The position numbers and the translations under genes are program-made. DNA of 64,000 bases from Martinezella hainanensis (lineage in GTDB: Bacteria; Pseudomonadota; Alphaproteobacteria; Rhizobiales; Rhizobiaceae), in contig NZ_FMAC01000008.1 of NCBI RefSeq assembly GCF_900094555.1, forward strand, positions 151,485-215,484, read 5' to 3'. This document shows positions 1-8,803 of this stretch, piece by piece; positions within the stretch are counted from its first letter, which is position 1, and each line of letters opens with the position of its first letter. The notes below the pieces were generated by a model. That model worked only from the letters and a program-made list of their open reading frames with translations, was not told where the DNA came from and searched no databases.

Positions 1-621
1 CAGCCAATGGGCGGCGAGCTCATCGTGATTGCCGGAGATGCCGAACCATTCCAGATCCTCGTCGGAGAATTTGAGAATGTCGGACATGGCCGCCATCCGG
101 CCGATGCGGCCCATATGGGCGGCCTTGTCCTTGATGAAGCCCGGGCGGATGTTCGGGTCGAGGGAGATCACGCGGGCCTGTTGCTCGCGCTTCATCAGCG
201 CCTCGTAGGTCGCGCCGCACGGATCGGGGATCAGGCTGATCGCACCGAAATGTAGCGCTTCGCAATCATCGCCGAGCGTCGGAAGATCGGCTTCTGTGAT
301 CATGCGGCCAGCCGTACCTTCGTCATAGAAGGCATAGGTCGCCTGGCCGTTGACGAGCTTGACGAAAGCGATCGTGCTCGGACGCGGCGTGATGGCGCAA
401 TAGCTGAAATCGACCTTGGAGGCGGACAGCGTGTCGCGCAGGATCTCGCCCATCATGTCATCGGCAATGCCGGTGAAGAAGCCTGTGGGAATGCCGAGGC
501 GCCCGAGCGCTATCGCGGTGTTGAAGATCGCGCCGCCGGCGTAAGGCGCAAAGCCCTTTTCGCCCAGCGTCGTATCCCGCGGCAGCATGTCGATCAAAGC
601 TTCGCCACAGCACAATATCAT
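1..621 (-). CDS. frk: Fructokinase, PfkB family (3' part missing)
   Basis: Carbohydrate kinase of the PfkB/ribokinase family, most likely phosphorylating cytoplasmic fructose. About 207 codons are present and the gene runs off the left edge of the window. The N-terminus begins MILCCGEALIDMLP, the typical fructokinase start, followed by the GGAIFNTAIALGRLG segment that lines the sugar site. The start at 621 is supported by GGGAGG about 6 bases upstream. The catalytic DTxGAGD motif near the C-terminus lies outside the window and cannot be checked. pyrE lies upstream on the same strand, and the fructose importer is about 6 kb away. Substrate assignment rests on family resemblance plus that neighbourhood. 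Confidence 0.85.
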   Translation of the reverse strand, partial: MILCCGEALIDMLPRDTTLGEKGFAPYAGGAIFNTAIALGRLGIPTGFFTGIADDMMGEILRDTLSASKVDFSYCAITPRPSTIAFVKLVNGQATYAFYDEGTAGRMITEADLPTLGDDCEALHFGAISLIPDPCGATYEALMKREQQARVISLDPNIRPGFIKDKAAHMGRIGRMAAMSDILKFSDEDLEWFGISGNHDELAAHWL

Positions 622-698
622 TCCGGCCTCCCAAAGAGCGCGTCTGTCGTGTCCAGTCTTATAAATCGATTAGATAGATTCAGTGCAAGAGCAAAGCG

Positions 699-1397
699 TC
701 AGTTTGTGGGCAACTCCGAAATACCGCCGTTCCAGCCGGACCAGGCAAGCGGCGCGTTTAGAAAGGCTTCGACTTCCTCGAGCGTCTTGTCGTCGAACAG
801 CTTCTGTTCCTTGGCGACGGCAAGCACCTCGCGCCAGGTCGTGATGTGATGCAGGTTGACCTTCCGGTTGGCAAAACGTTCGACCGCCTCAGGGAAGATG
901 CCGTAGTAGAACAGCGCCATGCCATGATCGACAATGCCGCCGGCGGCACGGATCGCATCGATGAAGGTGAACATGCTGCCGCCGGCCGTCGTCAGATCCT
1001 CGATAACAAGCACGCGGGCGCCGTCCTTCATGTCGCCTTCGATCTGGGCGTTGCGGCCATGGCCCTTCGGCTGCTTGCGGACGTAGATCATCGGCAGGTT
1101 CAGGCGCTCGGCCAGGAAGGCGGCGAAGGGAATGCCCGCCGTTTCACCGCCGGCAACGCAATCGAACTGCTCGAAGCCGACATTGCGCACGATGATGCTG
1201 GCAGCGAAATCCATGACCGTCGAGCGGATGCGGGGATAGGAGATCAGCTTGCGGCAATCGATATAGACCGGGCTCGCCATGCCGGAGGCGAATTTGTAGG
1301 GCTTGTCGGCATTGAAGTGGACCGCCTTGATCTCCCAAAGCATCCTGGCCATCAGCTCAGCCATGACGGCGCGATCGGTGAATATCATCTGGGTCAT
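699..1397 (-). CDS. pyrE: Orotate phosphoribosyltransferase
   Basis: Transfers the ribose-5-phosphate of PRPP to orotate, giving OMP, the fifth step of UMP synthesis, in the cytoplasm. The protein is 232 residues. The PRPP-binding loop reads VLVIEDLTTAGGS (about residues 130-142), with the substrate segment DCVAGGETAGIPFAAFLAERL before it. The start follows GGAGG by 6 bases. It is slightly longer than the roughly 213-residue enterobacterial enzyme, as is common in rhizobia. The stop is 77 bases before the fructokinase start on the same strand, so co-transcription is possible. A second pyrimidine gene, pyrC, lies 3.6 kb away. Confidence 0.95.
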   Translation of the reverse strand: MTQMIFTDRAVMAELMARMLWEIKAVHFNADKPYKFASGMASPVYIDCRKLISYPRIRSTVMDFAASIIVRNVGFEQFDCVAGGETAGIPFAAFLAERLNLPMIYVRKQPKGHGRNAQIEGDMKDGARVLVIEDLTTAGGSMFTFIDAIRAAGGIVDHGMALFYYGIFPEAVERFANRKVNLHHITTWREVLAVAKEQKLFDDKTLEEVEAFLNAPLAWSGWNGGISELPTN

Positions 1398-1523
1398 GCG
1401 GGGCCTCCTTCGCAGCGCTAATGTTCCAGCGGCAATAGCAGCAAGCGGCCCGAGTTTCCAGACGTATGAAAGGTTTTGCAGGTATCGCCGCGGCTGCCGC
1501 GGGCAAAGACGGGTCCGAGCGAA

Positions 1524-2174
1524 CTACCGGGCAAGCCCGAGGTCGGCAGGCAACATGGTCTTGAACAGCGCGATCACCTTGTCGCCCTCCTCGCGGTCGA
1601 TCGAAATCGCGTAACGGACGGCAGCGGCGACCAGCTGCATGGTCAATCGCGCTGTTCTTGCGAGCTCGGAATGGTCGCGCTCCGGCCAGAGGCGTTCGAG
1701 AACGGTAAGAAAAGCCTGGGAGTGCCACTCCATATCTTCGGCATCGACCTGCTGCAGCAGCTTGTCGGCATGGGTGGCGTGCCAGATGTCGCGCATGACG
1801 GGCTCTCCCAGAAACATCGCATAGTAGCCGTCGACGATCCGGCCAAGGGCTGACGGGAGCTGATCGCGGCTTTGGATCGCTATCAGCTCATCCTCGACGC
1901 ATTGCCGTCCCTGCTCGTTGAAGCGCTCGGCCAGCACGCGGATGATCGCTGTCTTGTCCGGGAAGTATTGATAGAGCGAGCCGAAGGACACGCCGGCCTT
2001 TTCGACGATCTCGCCCATGCGCAGCGCATCGCTGCCGTTCCTGGCGATCAGATCGGATGCCACCGACAGGATCAGGTCCACGCGCTCACGGCCACGTTGC
2101 TGGCTCGGGATGCGGCGCGGCGTGCCCGCCTCGTCCTTGCTGCGCCTGCGTCTCGCGATCTGTTCCTCGGTCAT
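1524..2174 (-). CDS. TetR family transcriptional regulator
   Basis: 216-residue TetR-type repressor. The N-terminal DNA-binding domain (about residues 28-78) shows the typical helix-turn-helix core MGEIVEKAGVSFGSLYQYFPDKTAI; the C-terminal half is the variable ligand domain. It is transcribed divergently from the NmrA-like gene at 2274. The 99-base gap between them holds an 18-base direct repeat, a likely operator, so it probably represses that pair and itself. The inducer cannot be read from the sequence. Confidence 0.88.
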   Translation of the reverse strand: MTEEQIARRRRSKDEAGTPRRIPSQQRGRERVDLILSVASDLIARNGSDALRMGEIVEKAGVSFGSLYQYFPDKTAIIRVLAERFNEQGRQCVEDELIAIQSRDQLPSALGRIVDGYYAMFLGEPVMRDIWHATHADKLLQQVDAEDMEWHSQAFLTVLERLWPERDHSELARTARLTMQLVAAAVRYAISIDREEGDKVIALFKTMLPADLGLAR

Positions 2175-2210
2175 TTCATTCCCTGCCTGTGACTGTTGAC
2201 AAGCAATATA

Positions 2211-2254
2211 AGAGAGTTTATCACATTTCGCAAATGAGAGAGTTTATCACATTT
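2211..2254. promoter_or_regulatory. Tandem 18-bp direct repeat, probable TetR operator
   Basis: AGAGAGTTTATCACATTT occurs at 2211-2228 and again, identical, at 2237-2254, a 26-base period. Between them CATTTcgcAAATG forms a small inverted repeat. The block fills the divergent promoter region between the TetR gene and the NmrA-like gene. Operator function is inferred from position and repetition. Confidence 0.55.
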
Positions 2255-2273
2255 TACGCTGGAGGAGCTTGAA

Positions 2274-3104
2274 ATGCAGATCTCGACAATTGCCATCATC
2301 GGTGGATTGGGAAAGACCGGCGGTCGGGTCGCCGAGCGGCTGAAGGAGCGTGGCATCATGGTCCGCGCCGCCTCCCGCTCAACGACGCCCCGCTTCGATT
2401 GGCAGGAGCGCAGCACCTGGCGTCAGGCGCTGGAAGGCGCTTCTACCGCTTATGTCACGTTCCAGCCCGATCTTTCGGTCGACTGGGCGGCTGAGGCTAT
2501 CGGTGTGCTTGCGAAGACGGCAGCAGAAGCCGGTGTGGGACATATCGTCCTGCTCTCCGGGCGTGGTGAAGACGGCGCCGTTCGCAGCGAGGAGAGGCTC
2601 AAGGCTGCCGGCATAGACTACACCGTATTGCGCGCCAGCTGGTTCAGCCAGAATTTCAGCGAGGGCGCCTTCATGGACGGAATTCTGCAGGGAAAGCTGG
2701 CGTTGCCGGCCGGCGATGTACCGGAGCCTTTCATCGATGCAGACGACATTGCCGACGCAGCCGTCGAATGTCTCATCGATCCCCGCCATCGCAATCAGAC
2801 CTACGAGTTGACGGGACCCTACGCCCTGACCTTTCGCCAGGCGGTTTCCGAAATCGCGGCCGCTTCCAATAGGACCGTCCAATACGAAACGGTTCCAATC
2901 GAAGCCTTTATCGCCGAGATGACCGCCTACGGACTGCCGCAGGAGACGACTGATCTCCTGCATGAACTCTTCACGCAGGTTCTCGATGGCCGCAACTCGC
3001 CTGTCATGGATGGCGTCAGCCAGATCCTTGGCAGGAAAGCCAAAAACTTTTCCGACTACGCCCGTGAAACCGCCGCAACCGGCATCTGGAGTGTCCAGCC
3101 ATGA
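2274..3104 (+). CDS. NmrA-like NAD(P)-binding oxidoreductase
   Basis: 276-residue atypical short-chain dehydrogenase of the NmrA/NAD(P)H-quinone-oxidoreductase-like group. A Rossmann GxxGxxG is visible at the N-terminus (IIGGLGKTGGRVAERLKERG). The middle part carries VGHIVLLSGRGEDGA and the YTVLRASWFSQNF segment characteristic of this family. No classical YxxxK pair is evident, as usual for NmrA-like proteins, several of which are redox sensors or quinone reductases. The start follows GGAGG. It overlaps the next gene by 4 bases (ATGA), so the two are translationally coupled. Divergent TetR regulator upstream. The substrate is unknown. Confidence 0.82.
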   Translation: MQISTIAIIGGLGKTGGRVAERLKERGIMVRAASRSTTPRFDWQERSTWRQALEGASTAYVTFQPDLSVDWAAEAIGVLAKTAAEAGVGHIVLLSGRGEDGAVRSEERLKAAGIDYTVLRASWFSQNFSEGAFMDGILQGKLALPAGDVPEPFIDADDIADAAVECLIDPRHRNQTYELTGPYALTFRQAVSEIAAASNRTVQYETVPIEAFIAEMTAYGLPQETTDLLHELFTQVLDGRNSPVMDGVSQILGRKAKNFSDYARETAATGIWSVQP

Positions 3105-3580
3105 CCTTTCCGATCACGACTATCGCCCTCATCGTCGCCGCGATCAGCAGCGGCCTTCTCGCCGGCGTCTATTTCGCCTTCTCGACCTTTGTCATGCAGG
3201 CCTTTGCCCGCCTTCCCGTCGATCAAGGGATCGCGGCGATGCAATCGATCAACACGACAATCGTGCGTTCGCCCTTCATCGTGCTGTTCCTGCTGACGGC
3301 AGCGCTCTCGATCTTCATCGCCGTGATGGCCATTCTTTACTGGCGGGGCGGCACCAGCATGATGATGCTGACGGGTGCTGCGCTCTATATCATCGCGAGC
3401 TTTCTTTCGACCATGGTGTTCAACGTGCCGCTGAACGATGCTCTGGACAAGCTCGACGGCCATTTGGCAGAGTCGGCACAATTATGGTCCAGCTATCTCA
3501 GCGACTGGATGCGGTGGAACCATGTACGCACAGTCGCCTCGCTCTTGGCCGCATGCGCCTTCGTGAAAGCGCTGTTCTAA
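3101..3580 (+). CDS. DUF1772 (anthrone oxygenase-like) membrane protein
   Basis: 159-residue inner-membrane protein with four predicted hydrophobic segments, near residues 5-28, 60-80, 86-106 and 140-158. The pattern, with conserved STFVMQAF near the start and a late VFNVPLNDAL followed by W residues, fits the DUF1772 family, whose fungal relatives are anthrone oxygenases. It overlaps the upstream NmrA-like gene by ATGA, so they probably act together in a TetR-controlled redox or detoxification step. Biochemical role unknown. Confidence 0.75.
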   Translation: MTFPITTIALIVAAISSGLLAGVYFAFSTFVMQAFARLPVDQGIAAMQSINTTIVRSPFIVLFLLTAALSIFIAVMAILYWRGGTSMMMLTGAALYIIASFLSTMVFNVPLNDALDKLDGHLAESAQLWSSYLSDWMRWNHVRTVASLLAACAFVKALF

Positions 3581-3623
3581 GAGCGTTGGTATGGTGGCGG
3601 TGCAGCTCGCCAAAGATTGCCGG

Positions 3624-4778
3624 TTAGACAGCCCGCAGATAGGCCGCGACCTCAACACGGTTGCGGCCGTTTCGCTTCGCCTCGTAGAGCGCCTTGTCGG
3701 CAGCGCGAAGCACGTCGTCGAAGCCGAGCCCTTTGATGGTACCGGTCGCGACGCCCGCACTGACGGTGCAGGCGAAGGATTTGTCTTCGATGCTGACCAC
3801 CCGTGCCGCAAAGGCATCGCGCACCCGCTCGGCCACCTGCTCCGCACGACCCGGCAGGGCATTGTCGAGTACGAGCGCAAATTCCTCGCCGCCAAGACGG
3901 GCCACGGTATCGGAAGAACGCAAACCGAAGGAAAGTTCCTCGCCGAAAAGCTTGAGCACGAGATCGCCGGCGGCATGGCCATGCTGATCGTTGATCGTCT
4001 TGAAGCGATCGATGTCGAAGATGATGACGGCCATGGAAGGGCCGAAAGTGCGGCGCCCATGGAGATCGAACAGAGCCCGACGGTTCAGCAGCCCGGTTAG
4101 AGCATCGGTGATCGCCTCCTGACGGTGAAACGCGGCCTGACGCCACTGATGCAGGGCAAGCGACAGCGCCCCGATCCCGGTCATTCCGGCAATGCAGATC
4201 GCAAGGCTCAAATCCTCCGCCCAATTGTTGGGCGCGTGACCGAGCACGAGCTTGCCATCTGCGATCAATACGGCCGCGCACAGCGCGAAGGAAATCGCCG
4301 TCAGCGTGTAAAGCGCGGTGATGCCGTAGAGCGGCGTCGGCGCCTCACGCCGGCTCAGCCAGTATTCGCGCGCCGTCAGAACCAGAAGAACGCAAATGAC
4401 GAGGTTGTCACCGATAAATGCCAACCCGTCATAGCCGGCCAGCATCGGCCCGACCGATGCTGCTATGCCCACCAGGCAACCAAAGACGAAGCGAATTTTG
4501 GAAAAGCGACGCGTGCGGAACTGGTAGCCGGCCACCCAGATCGCCGCAAAGCCGATGAAGAACAGCACGAAGGTCAGAATTGCAAAAACCGGGCGCGGCG
4601 TGTCGACGTAGGAGCCGTAGATGAAGATGCCGCCGACGAGAGGCACAAGACCGGCCGAGCAGGTCAGGAGAAAAGTATCGGGCCGGCGCGAGAACCAGCT
4701 TCCGACCAAGGTAACCGCAAGGCATGACGCGGAAACGCCGAGGGCCAGAAGAAGCGAGTTGTAATCGACCAGCATCAT
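3624..4778 (-). CDS. Membrane-bound diguanylate cyclase (GGDEF)
   Basis: 384-residue protein that should make cyclic di-GMP from two GTP. The N-terminal half (about residues 5-215) is a run of six or seven hydrophobic segments, probably a membrane sensory module. The C-terminal GGDEF domain has the active-site motif GGEEF at residues 296-300. The inhibitory I-site RxxD is present as RSSD at 287-290, exactly five residues upstream, so product feedback is expected. The substrate segment DIDRFKTINDQHGHAAGD is intact. No EAL domain follows. Transcribed alone; about 190 AT-rich bases separate it from pyrC. Confidence 0.9.
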   Translation of the reverse strand: MMLVDYNSLLLALGVSASCLAVTLVGSWFSRRPDTFLLTCSAGLVPLVGGIFIYGSYVDTPRPVFAILTFVLFFIGFAAIWVAGYQFRTRRFSKIRFVFGCLVGIAASVGPMLAGYDGLAFIGDNLVICVLLVLTAREYWLSRREAPTPLYGITALYTLTAISFALCAAVLIADGKLVLGHAPNNWAEDLSLAICIAGMTGIGALSLALHQWRQAAFHRQEAITDALTGLLNRRALFDLHGRRTFGPSMAVIIFDIDRFKTINDQHGHAAGDLVLKLFGEELSFGLRSSDTVARLGGEEFALVLDNALPGRAEQVAERVRDAFAARVVSIEDKSFACTVSAGVATGTIKGLGFDDVLRAADKALYEAKRNGRNRVEVAAYLRAV

Positions 4779-4967
4779 GCTCTTTCAACGGTTTGATTTC
4801 TACCGCAGGGGATTGCTGCCACGCTAGGCCGCCAGGGGTATCAAATTAGTTACGGCAAATAATAAAGAAAATGTATTTCAACAAAATATACGTTCCAAAT
4901 TGCGGCATACACCAATGGAGTGTTGAAATACAGCTCCATATTTTTACTTATGTAGATTAAACTTAAA

Positions 4968-6008
4968 TTAAGTCTCAACATCCCAGTGCAGGGGGAACAT
5001 CGGATCGAAAACGGTGACCGGACCGGCGCCAGTTTCAACCCTTGCCGGGAAGGTTACAGCCTCAACCCGTCGCACCAAAGTGATGCTATCCTCGTTGACC
5101 GGCAGGCCATACCAGGCCGGACCGTTCAGGGATGCAAAAGCCTCAAGCTTGTCCAATGCGCCTTCCTGCTCGAAGACATGGGCAAGGCAGCTCATGGTGT
5201 TGATCGACGTGTAAATGCCGGCGCAGCCGCAAGCGCATTCCTTCAGCGGATCGACATGCGGTGCGGAATCCGTACCGAGGAAGAACCTGGCGTCGCCGCT
5301 CGTTGCTGCGGCACGCAGCGCCAGACGATGGCTTTCGCGCTTGGCGACCGGCAGGCAGTAATAATGCGGGCGAATGCCGCCGACGAGGATGGCATTGCGA
5401 TTGATGATAAGGTGATGCGTCGTGATCGAGCCAGCGAGATTGGCCTTTGCCGATTTGATGTAATTCACGCCGTCCGATGTCGTCACATGTTCCATCGTGA
5501 CCTTCAATTCCGGCAGGCGCTGGCGCAGCGGATCGAGCACGGTCTCGATAAACACGGCCTCACGATCGAAAATATCGACCTCCGGCGTCGTGACCTCGCC
5601 ATGCACGCAGAGCGGCAGGCCGATCTTCGCCATGCGTTCCAGCACCGGCATTGCCTTGTTGAGATCCCGTACGCCGCCATGCGAATTGGTCGTCGCACCG
5701 GCCGGATAAAGTTTGACGGCTGAGATGAGACCGCTCTTCTTGCCCTCCTCGACATCGTCGGGATTGGTGTGTTCGGTCAGATAGAGCGTCATCAGCGGCT
5801 GGAAACGATCGCCCGCCGGCAGCGCTTTCAAGATACGCTCGCGATAAGCGGTCGCATCCGCTGTGGTTACGACCGGCGGCACGAGATTGGGCATGATGAT
5901 GGCACGGGCGAAATGCCTGGAGGTGTCGCCGATCACGCCTTCGAGCATGGCTCCGTCACGCAAATGCAGATGCCAGTCGTCAGGACGGCGGATGGTGAGC
6001 TTTTGCAT
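4968..6008 (-). CDS. pyrC: Dihydroorotase, class II (PyrC)
   Basis: Cyclises carbamoyl-aspartate to dihydroorotate in pyrimidine synthesis. The product is 346 residues, close to the 348 of E. coli PyrC. Metal ligands are visible in DDWHLHLRDG near residue 12, the carbamylated lysine region reads KLYPAGATTNS (about residues 100-110), and later HVTTSDGV and FLGTDSAPH complete the zinc site. The frame stays open upstream, but the ATG at 6008 has AGAGG 8 bases ahead and matches the family N-terminus, so the longer form is not used. Hairpins just upstream lie in its leader. Confidence 0.94.
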   Translation of the reverse strand: MQKLTIRRPDDWHLHLRDGAMLEGVIGDTSRHFARAIIMPNLVPPVVTTADATAYRERILKALPAGDRFQPLMTLYLTEHTNPDDVEEGKKSGLISAVKLYPAGATTNSHGGVRDLNKAMPVLERMAKIGLPLCVHGEVTTPEVDIFDREAVFIETVLDPLRQRLPELKVTMEHVTTSDGVNYIKSAKANLAGSITTHHLIINRNAILVGGIRPHYYCLPVAKRESHRLALRAAATSGDARFFLGTDSAPHVDPLKECACGCAGIYTSINTMSCLAHVFEQEGALDKLEAFASLNGPAWYGLPVNEDSITLVRRVEAVTFPARVETGAGPVTVFDPMFPLHWDVET

Positions 6009-6029
6009 GGGCGCGACCTCTGGAAATGT

Positions 6030-6078
6030 GAGCGCGATCCTGCCCGAAAGCCGCCTCGGCCTTTTCGGGATCGTGCTC
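6030..6078. repeat. Half RIME-like palindrome plus adjacent hairpin in the pyrC leader
   Basis: 6030-6078 is an imperfect palindrome (GAGCgCGATCC...CCCGAAA / TTTCGGGATCGtGCTC) resembling one arm of the complete elements at 54976 and 59934. Next to it, 6081-6101 forms a second hairpin, TGCTATCG cgctt CGATAGCA. Both lie upstream of the pyrC start. No function is evident. Confidence 0.6.
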
Positions 6079-6152
6079 TTTGCTATCGCGCTTCGATAGC
6101 ACCATACGCCCCCGCAAAACAATCCGCGACGGCGGTTAAATGATGGTCGGGC

Positions 6153-6785
6153 TCAATCCTGCACGATGTCGATAGTGACGTCTGCGCGGCGGCGATTTTC
6201 CAGAATCAGCCGACCGTTCGGCAGATCATTGCCGTAGACTTTGGCGCTGGCGGCCTCTTCGTCGAGATCGTAGCCCCTCCAGCGCGCCCACAGCCGCTCT
6301 TCCAGCACTTCCATCGGCGGGGCAAGCATGATCGAATAGTCGAACATACCTTCCAATTCAGCCCATTTCCCCTGACTGAACAGCAGATAATTGCCCTCGA
6401 TGACAATAAAGCGGTGATCGGCCGAGACGATGCGGGCCGAGGCGATGGCAATCTCTCGCGAACGGTCGAAGACCGGCACCAGCACCTCCTGATCGGCGGC
6501 GCGCACGGCCCTGACGATATCGAGAAAGGCGCGCACGTCGAAACTGTCAGGCACGCCCTTCCGCTTCAAAAGTCCCTTCTCGATCAGGACCGCATTATCC
6601 ATGTGGAAGCCGTCCATCGGCAGGACTTCCGCGCTCTCGCTCCTAGCCTTCAATGCCTTGGCGACATTGTCGGCCAGTGTGGATTTGCCGGCGCCGGGAG
6701 GGCCGGCAATCGCGACCAGGAAACGTTTCGTGTTGCCGGCGCGTGCGATGATCTCGCCGGCAACATCGTCAAGAGAAACGCTCAT
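6153..6785 (-). CDS. frcK: FrcK-like P-loop kinase of the fructose cluster
   Basis: 210-residue kinase of the phosphoribulokinase/uridine kinase-type P-loop superfamily. The Walker A motif GPPGAGKST is at about residues 28-36, and MDGFHMDN and VIEGNYLLF are the family's substrate and Walker B regions. In Sinorhizobium meliloti the last gene of frcBCAK encodes such a protein, and order and strand match here. Its start overlaps the frcA stop by ATGA. The true substrate is not established; it is not a PfkB fructokinase, one of which sits at the left end of this window. Confidence 0.85.
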   Translation of the reverse strand: MSVSLDDVAGEIIARAGNTKRFLVAIAGPPGAGKSTLADNVAKALKARSESAEVLPMDGFHMDNAVLIEKGLLKRKGVPDSFDVRAFLDIVRAVRAADQEVLVPVFDRSREIAIASARIVSADHRFIVIEGNYLLFSQGKWAELEGMFDYSIMLAPPMEVLEERLWARWRGYDLDEEAASAKVYGNDLPNGRLILENRRRADVTIDIVQD

Positions 6786-7570
6786 GCGGCAACATTCTCG
6801 ACCGGCGGAGCCTTGGCGCCGGTCATGAAGGCAACAGCATCGGACATGGTATAATCCTTGGGATTGATGACGGTCAGGCGTCGTCCAAGGCGATGGATAT
6901 GAATGCGGTCCGCCACCTCGAAGACGTGCGGCATATTGTGCGAGATCAGCACGATCGGCAAGCCGCGAGCGCGCACGTCAAGGATGAGTTCGAGAACCTT
7001 GCGGCTTTCCTTGACGCCGAGGGCGGCCGTCGGTTCGTCCATGATGACGACCTTGGAGCCGAAGGCGGCGGCGCGCGCCACGGCCACACCCTGACGCTGG
7101 CCGCCGGAGAGCGTTTCCACCGCCTGATTTATGTTCTGGATCGTCATCAGACCCAGCTCGGTCAGCTTGTCGCGGGCACGCTTTTCCATCGCCGGCCGGT
7201 CGAGCATGCGGAACACCGAGCCGAGAATGCCGGGCCTGCGAACTTCGCGGCCGAGGAACATGTTGTCGGCGATCGAGAGCGCCGGCGACAGAGCCAGGTT
7301 CTGATAGACCGTTTCGATGCCGGCCTCGCGCGCCTCCATGGGCGAGCGGAAGTGAACGGGCTTGCCTTCCAGCTTGATCTCGCCCTCATCCGGGGTGACC
7401 GCGCCGGAGATCGCCTTGATCAGCGAGGATTTGCCGGCGCCGTTGTCGCCGATCACGGCGAGGATCTCGCCGGGATAGAGATCGAAATCGGCATTGTCGA
7501 GCGCGGTCACGCGTCCATAGCGCTTGACGAGACCGCGGGCAGTGAGAATGGGTTCGCCGGTCGTGGTCAT
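6782..7570 (-). CDS. frcA: Fructose ABC transporter, ATP-binding protein
   Basis: 262-residue cytoplasmic ATPase that energises sugar import through FrcC. Walker A is GDNGAGKSS (about residues 40-48), the signature is LSGGQRQ, and Walker B is VVIMDEPTAALG. It holds a single ATPase domain, unlike the double-domain RbsA/MglA proteins, which is a hallmark of the Frc-type CUT2 systems. The open frame extends upstream to 7990, but that part only mirrors frcC. The ATG at 7570 overlaps the frcC stop by ATGA and gives the normal family N-terminus MTTTGEPILTARGLVKRYG. Confidence 0.93.
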   Translation of the reverse strand: MTTTGEPILTARGLVKRYGRVTALDNADFDLYPGEILAVIGDNGAGKSSLIKAISGAVTPDEGEIKLEGKPVHFRSPMEAREAGIETVYQNLALSPALSIADNMFLGREVRRPGILGSVFRMLDRPAMEKRARDKLTELGLMTIQNINQAVETLSGGQRQGVAVARAAAFGSKVVIMDEPTAALGVKESRKVLELILDVRARGLPIVLISHNMPHVFEVADRIHIHRLGRRLTVINPKDYTMSDAVAFMTGAKAPPVENVAA

Positions 7571-8631
7571 GCCGATACCTTTCTGATCCATTGGTCGATC
7601 GCAACGGCGCCGATGATGAGGACGCCAGTCAGAAGCACCTTCCATTGCGGGTCGGCGCCAAGCATGTTGAGGCCCATGGAGACGACACCAACGATCATGG
7701 CGCCGAACAACGTGCCGAGGATCGAGCCGCGGCCACCGAAGAGCGAGATGCCGCCGATGACAGTTGCGGTGATTGCCTGAAGATTGAAATCGGTCACGGC
7801 AGACGATGGCGAGACCGAGCCGTTGCGGCCGATGGAGACCCAGGCGGCAAGCGCTGCGATCAGTCCCGAAACGCCATAGACGGCGAGAAGCACCTTCTTG
7901 GTCTGGATGCCGGCGAGTTTCGCCGCTTCCGGATCGTCGCCAACGGCATAGACATGCCTGCCCCAGGCGGTGTGATTGAGGACATACCAAAGGCCGATGA
8001 CGAGAAGCACCATGGCGATGACGCCGAGGGTCAGCACGGCACCGCCGACGCGGAAGCTCGCGGCAAACAGATGCAACAGCGGCGCCTTTTCATCGACATC
8101 GGTGTCGCGGATGGTTTCATTGGCGGAATAGATGAAGTTCGTCGCCATGACGATATTCCAGGTGCCGAGCGTCACGATGAATGGCGGCAGCTTCATATTG
8201 GCGACGAGGAAGCCGTTGAGCAGCCCGCAGAGGCCGCCCACGGCCATGCCCGCAACGATGGCGATCGGCGTCGGCAAGCCGTATGTCACGGCGACATTGC
8301 CCATGACGACCGAGGAAATGACCATGATGACGCCGATCGAGAGATCGATGCCGGCGGTCAGGATAACCAGCGTCTGCGCCGCGCCGAGAATGCCGACGAT
8401 GGCGATCTGCTGCAGGATCAGCGTCAGCGTATAGGCGGAAAAGAACTTCCCGCCGATCGTGATACCGAAGATCACGATCGCCAGCACCAGGACGATCAGC
8501 GGCACCGCCGCCGGCGTCGAATGCAGAAAGTGCTGCACGCGCTTCAAAAGAGAGACATCGTTGTGCTCGAACGAAGCGACGTTCTTGTCGCTGCCGTCGA
8601 GAACACGTTCGAATTCCTGTGCTCCGGACAT
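7567..8631 (-). CDS. frcC: Fructose ABC transporter, permease
   Basis: 354-residue inner-membrane permease of the RbsC/CUT2 type with eight to ten hydrophobic helices from about residue 35 onward. The conserved LTAGIDLSIGVIM segment and the late IGGISLFGGRGSILGTLFGA loop, which contacts the ATPase, are present. The ATG at 8631 follows GGAGGA at 6 bases, so it is preferred over a start eight codons upstream. Coupled to frcA by ATGA. A 172-base gap with a terminator-like hairpin separates it from frcB, probably giving less permease than binding protein. Confidence 0.94.
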   Translation of the reverse strand: MSGAQEFERVLDGSDKNVASFEHNDVSLLKRVQHFLHSTPAAVPLIVLVLAIVIFGITIGGKFFSAYTLTLILQQIAIVGILGAAQTLVILTAGIDLSIGVIMVISSVVMGNVAVTYGLPTPIAIVAGMAVGGLCGLLNGFLVANMKLPPFIVTLGTWNIVMATNFIYSANETIRDTDVDEKAPLLHLFAASFRVGGAVLTLGVIAMVLLVIGLWYVLNHTAWGRHVYAVGDDPEAAKLAGIQTKKVLLAVYGVSGLIAALAAWVSIGRNGSVSPSSAVTDFNLQAITATVIGGISLFGGRGSILGTLFGAMIVGVVSMGLNMLGADPQWKVLLTGVLIIGAVAIDQWIRKVSA

Positions 8632-8741
8632 AATTATTCCTCCGCCACCGCGCACATGCGCGGAAACCGCCGGCTGTTAGGGGCCAGCCAGGATCTGAGC
8701 CCGACCGACGTGACTGTTGCGATTGTCTGCTCCCTGTAAAA

Positions 8742-8772
8742 GAGCCGCGCCAGCAGGCGCATGACGCGGCTC
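8742..8772 (-). terminator. Intercistronic hairpin between frcB and frcC
   Basis: On the minus strand GAGCCGCG (8772-8765) pairs with CGCGGCTC (8749-8742), an 8-bp perfect stem, followed by TTTT. It resembles a weak intrinsic terminator or 3' stabiliser within the frcBCAK transcript and would favour frcB mRNA over the distal genes. Confidence 0.6.
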
Positions 8773-8803
8773 CCGAAGGGACTATATCACATTCGTGCGA
8801 GGC

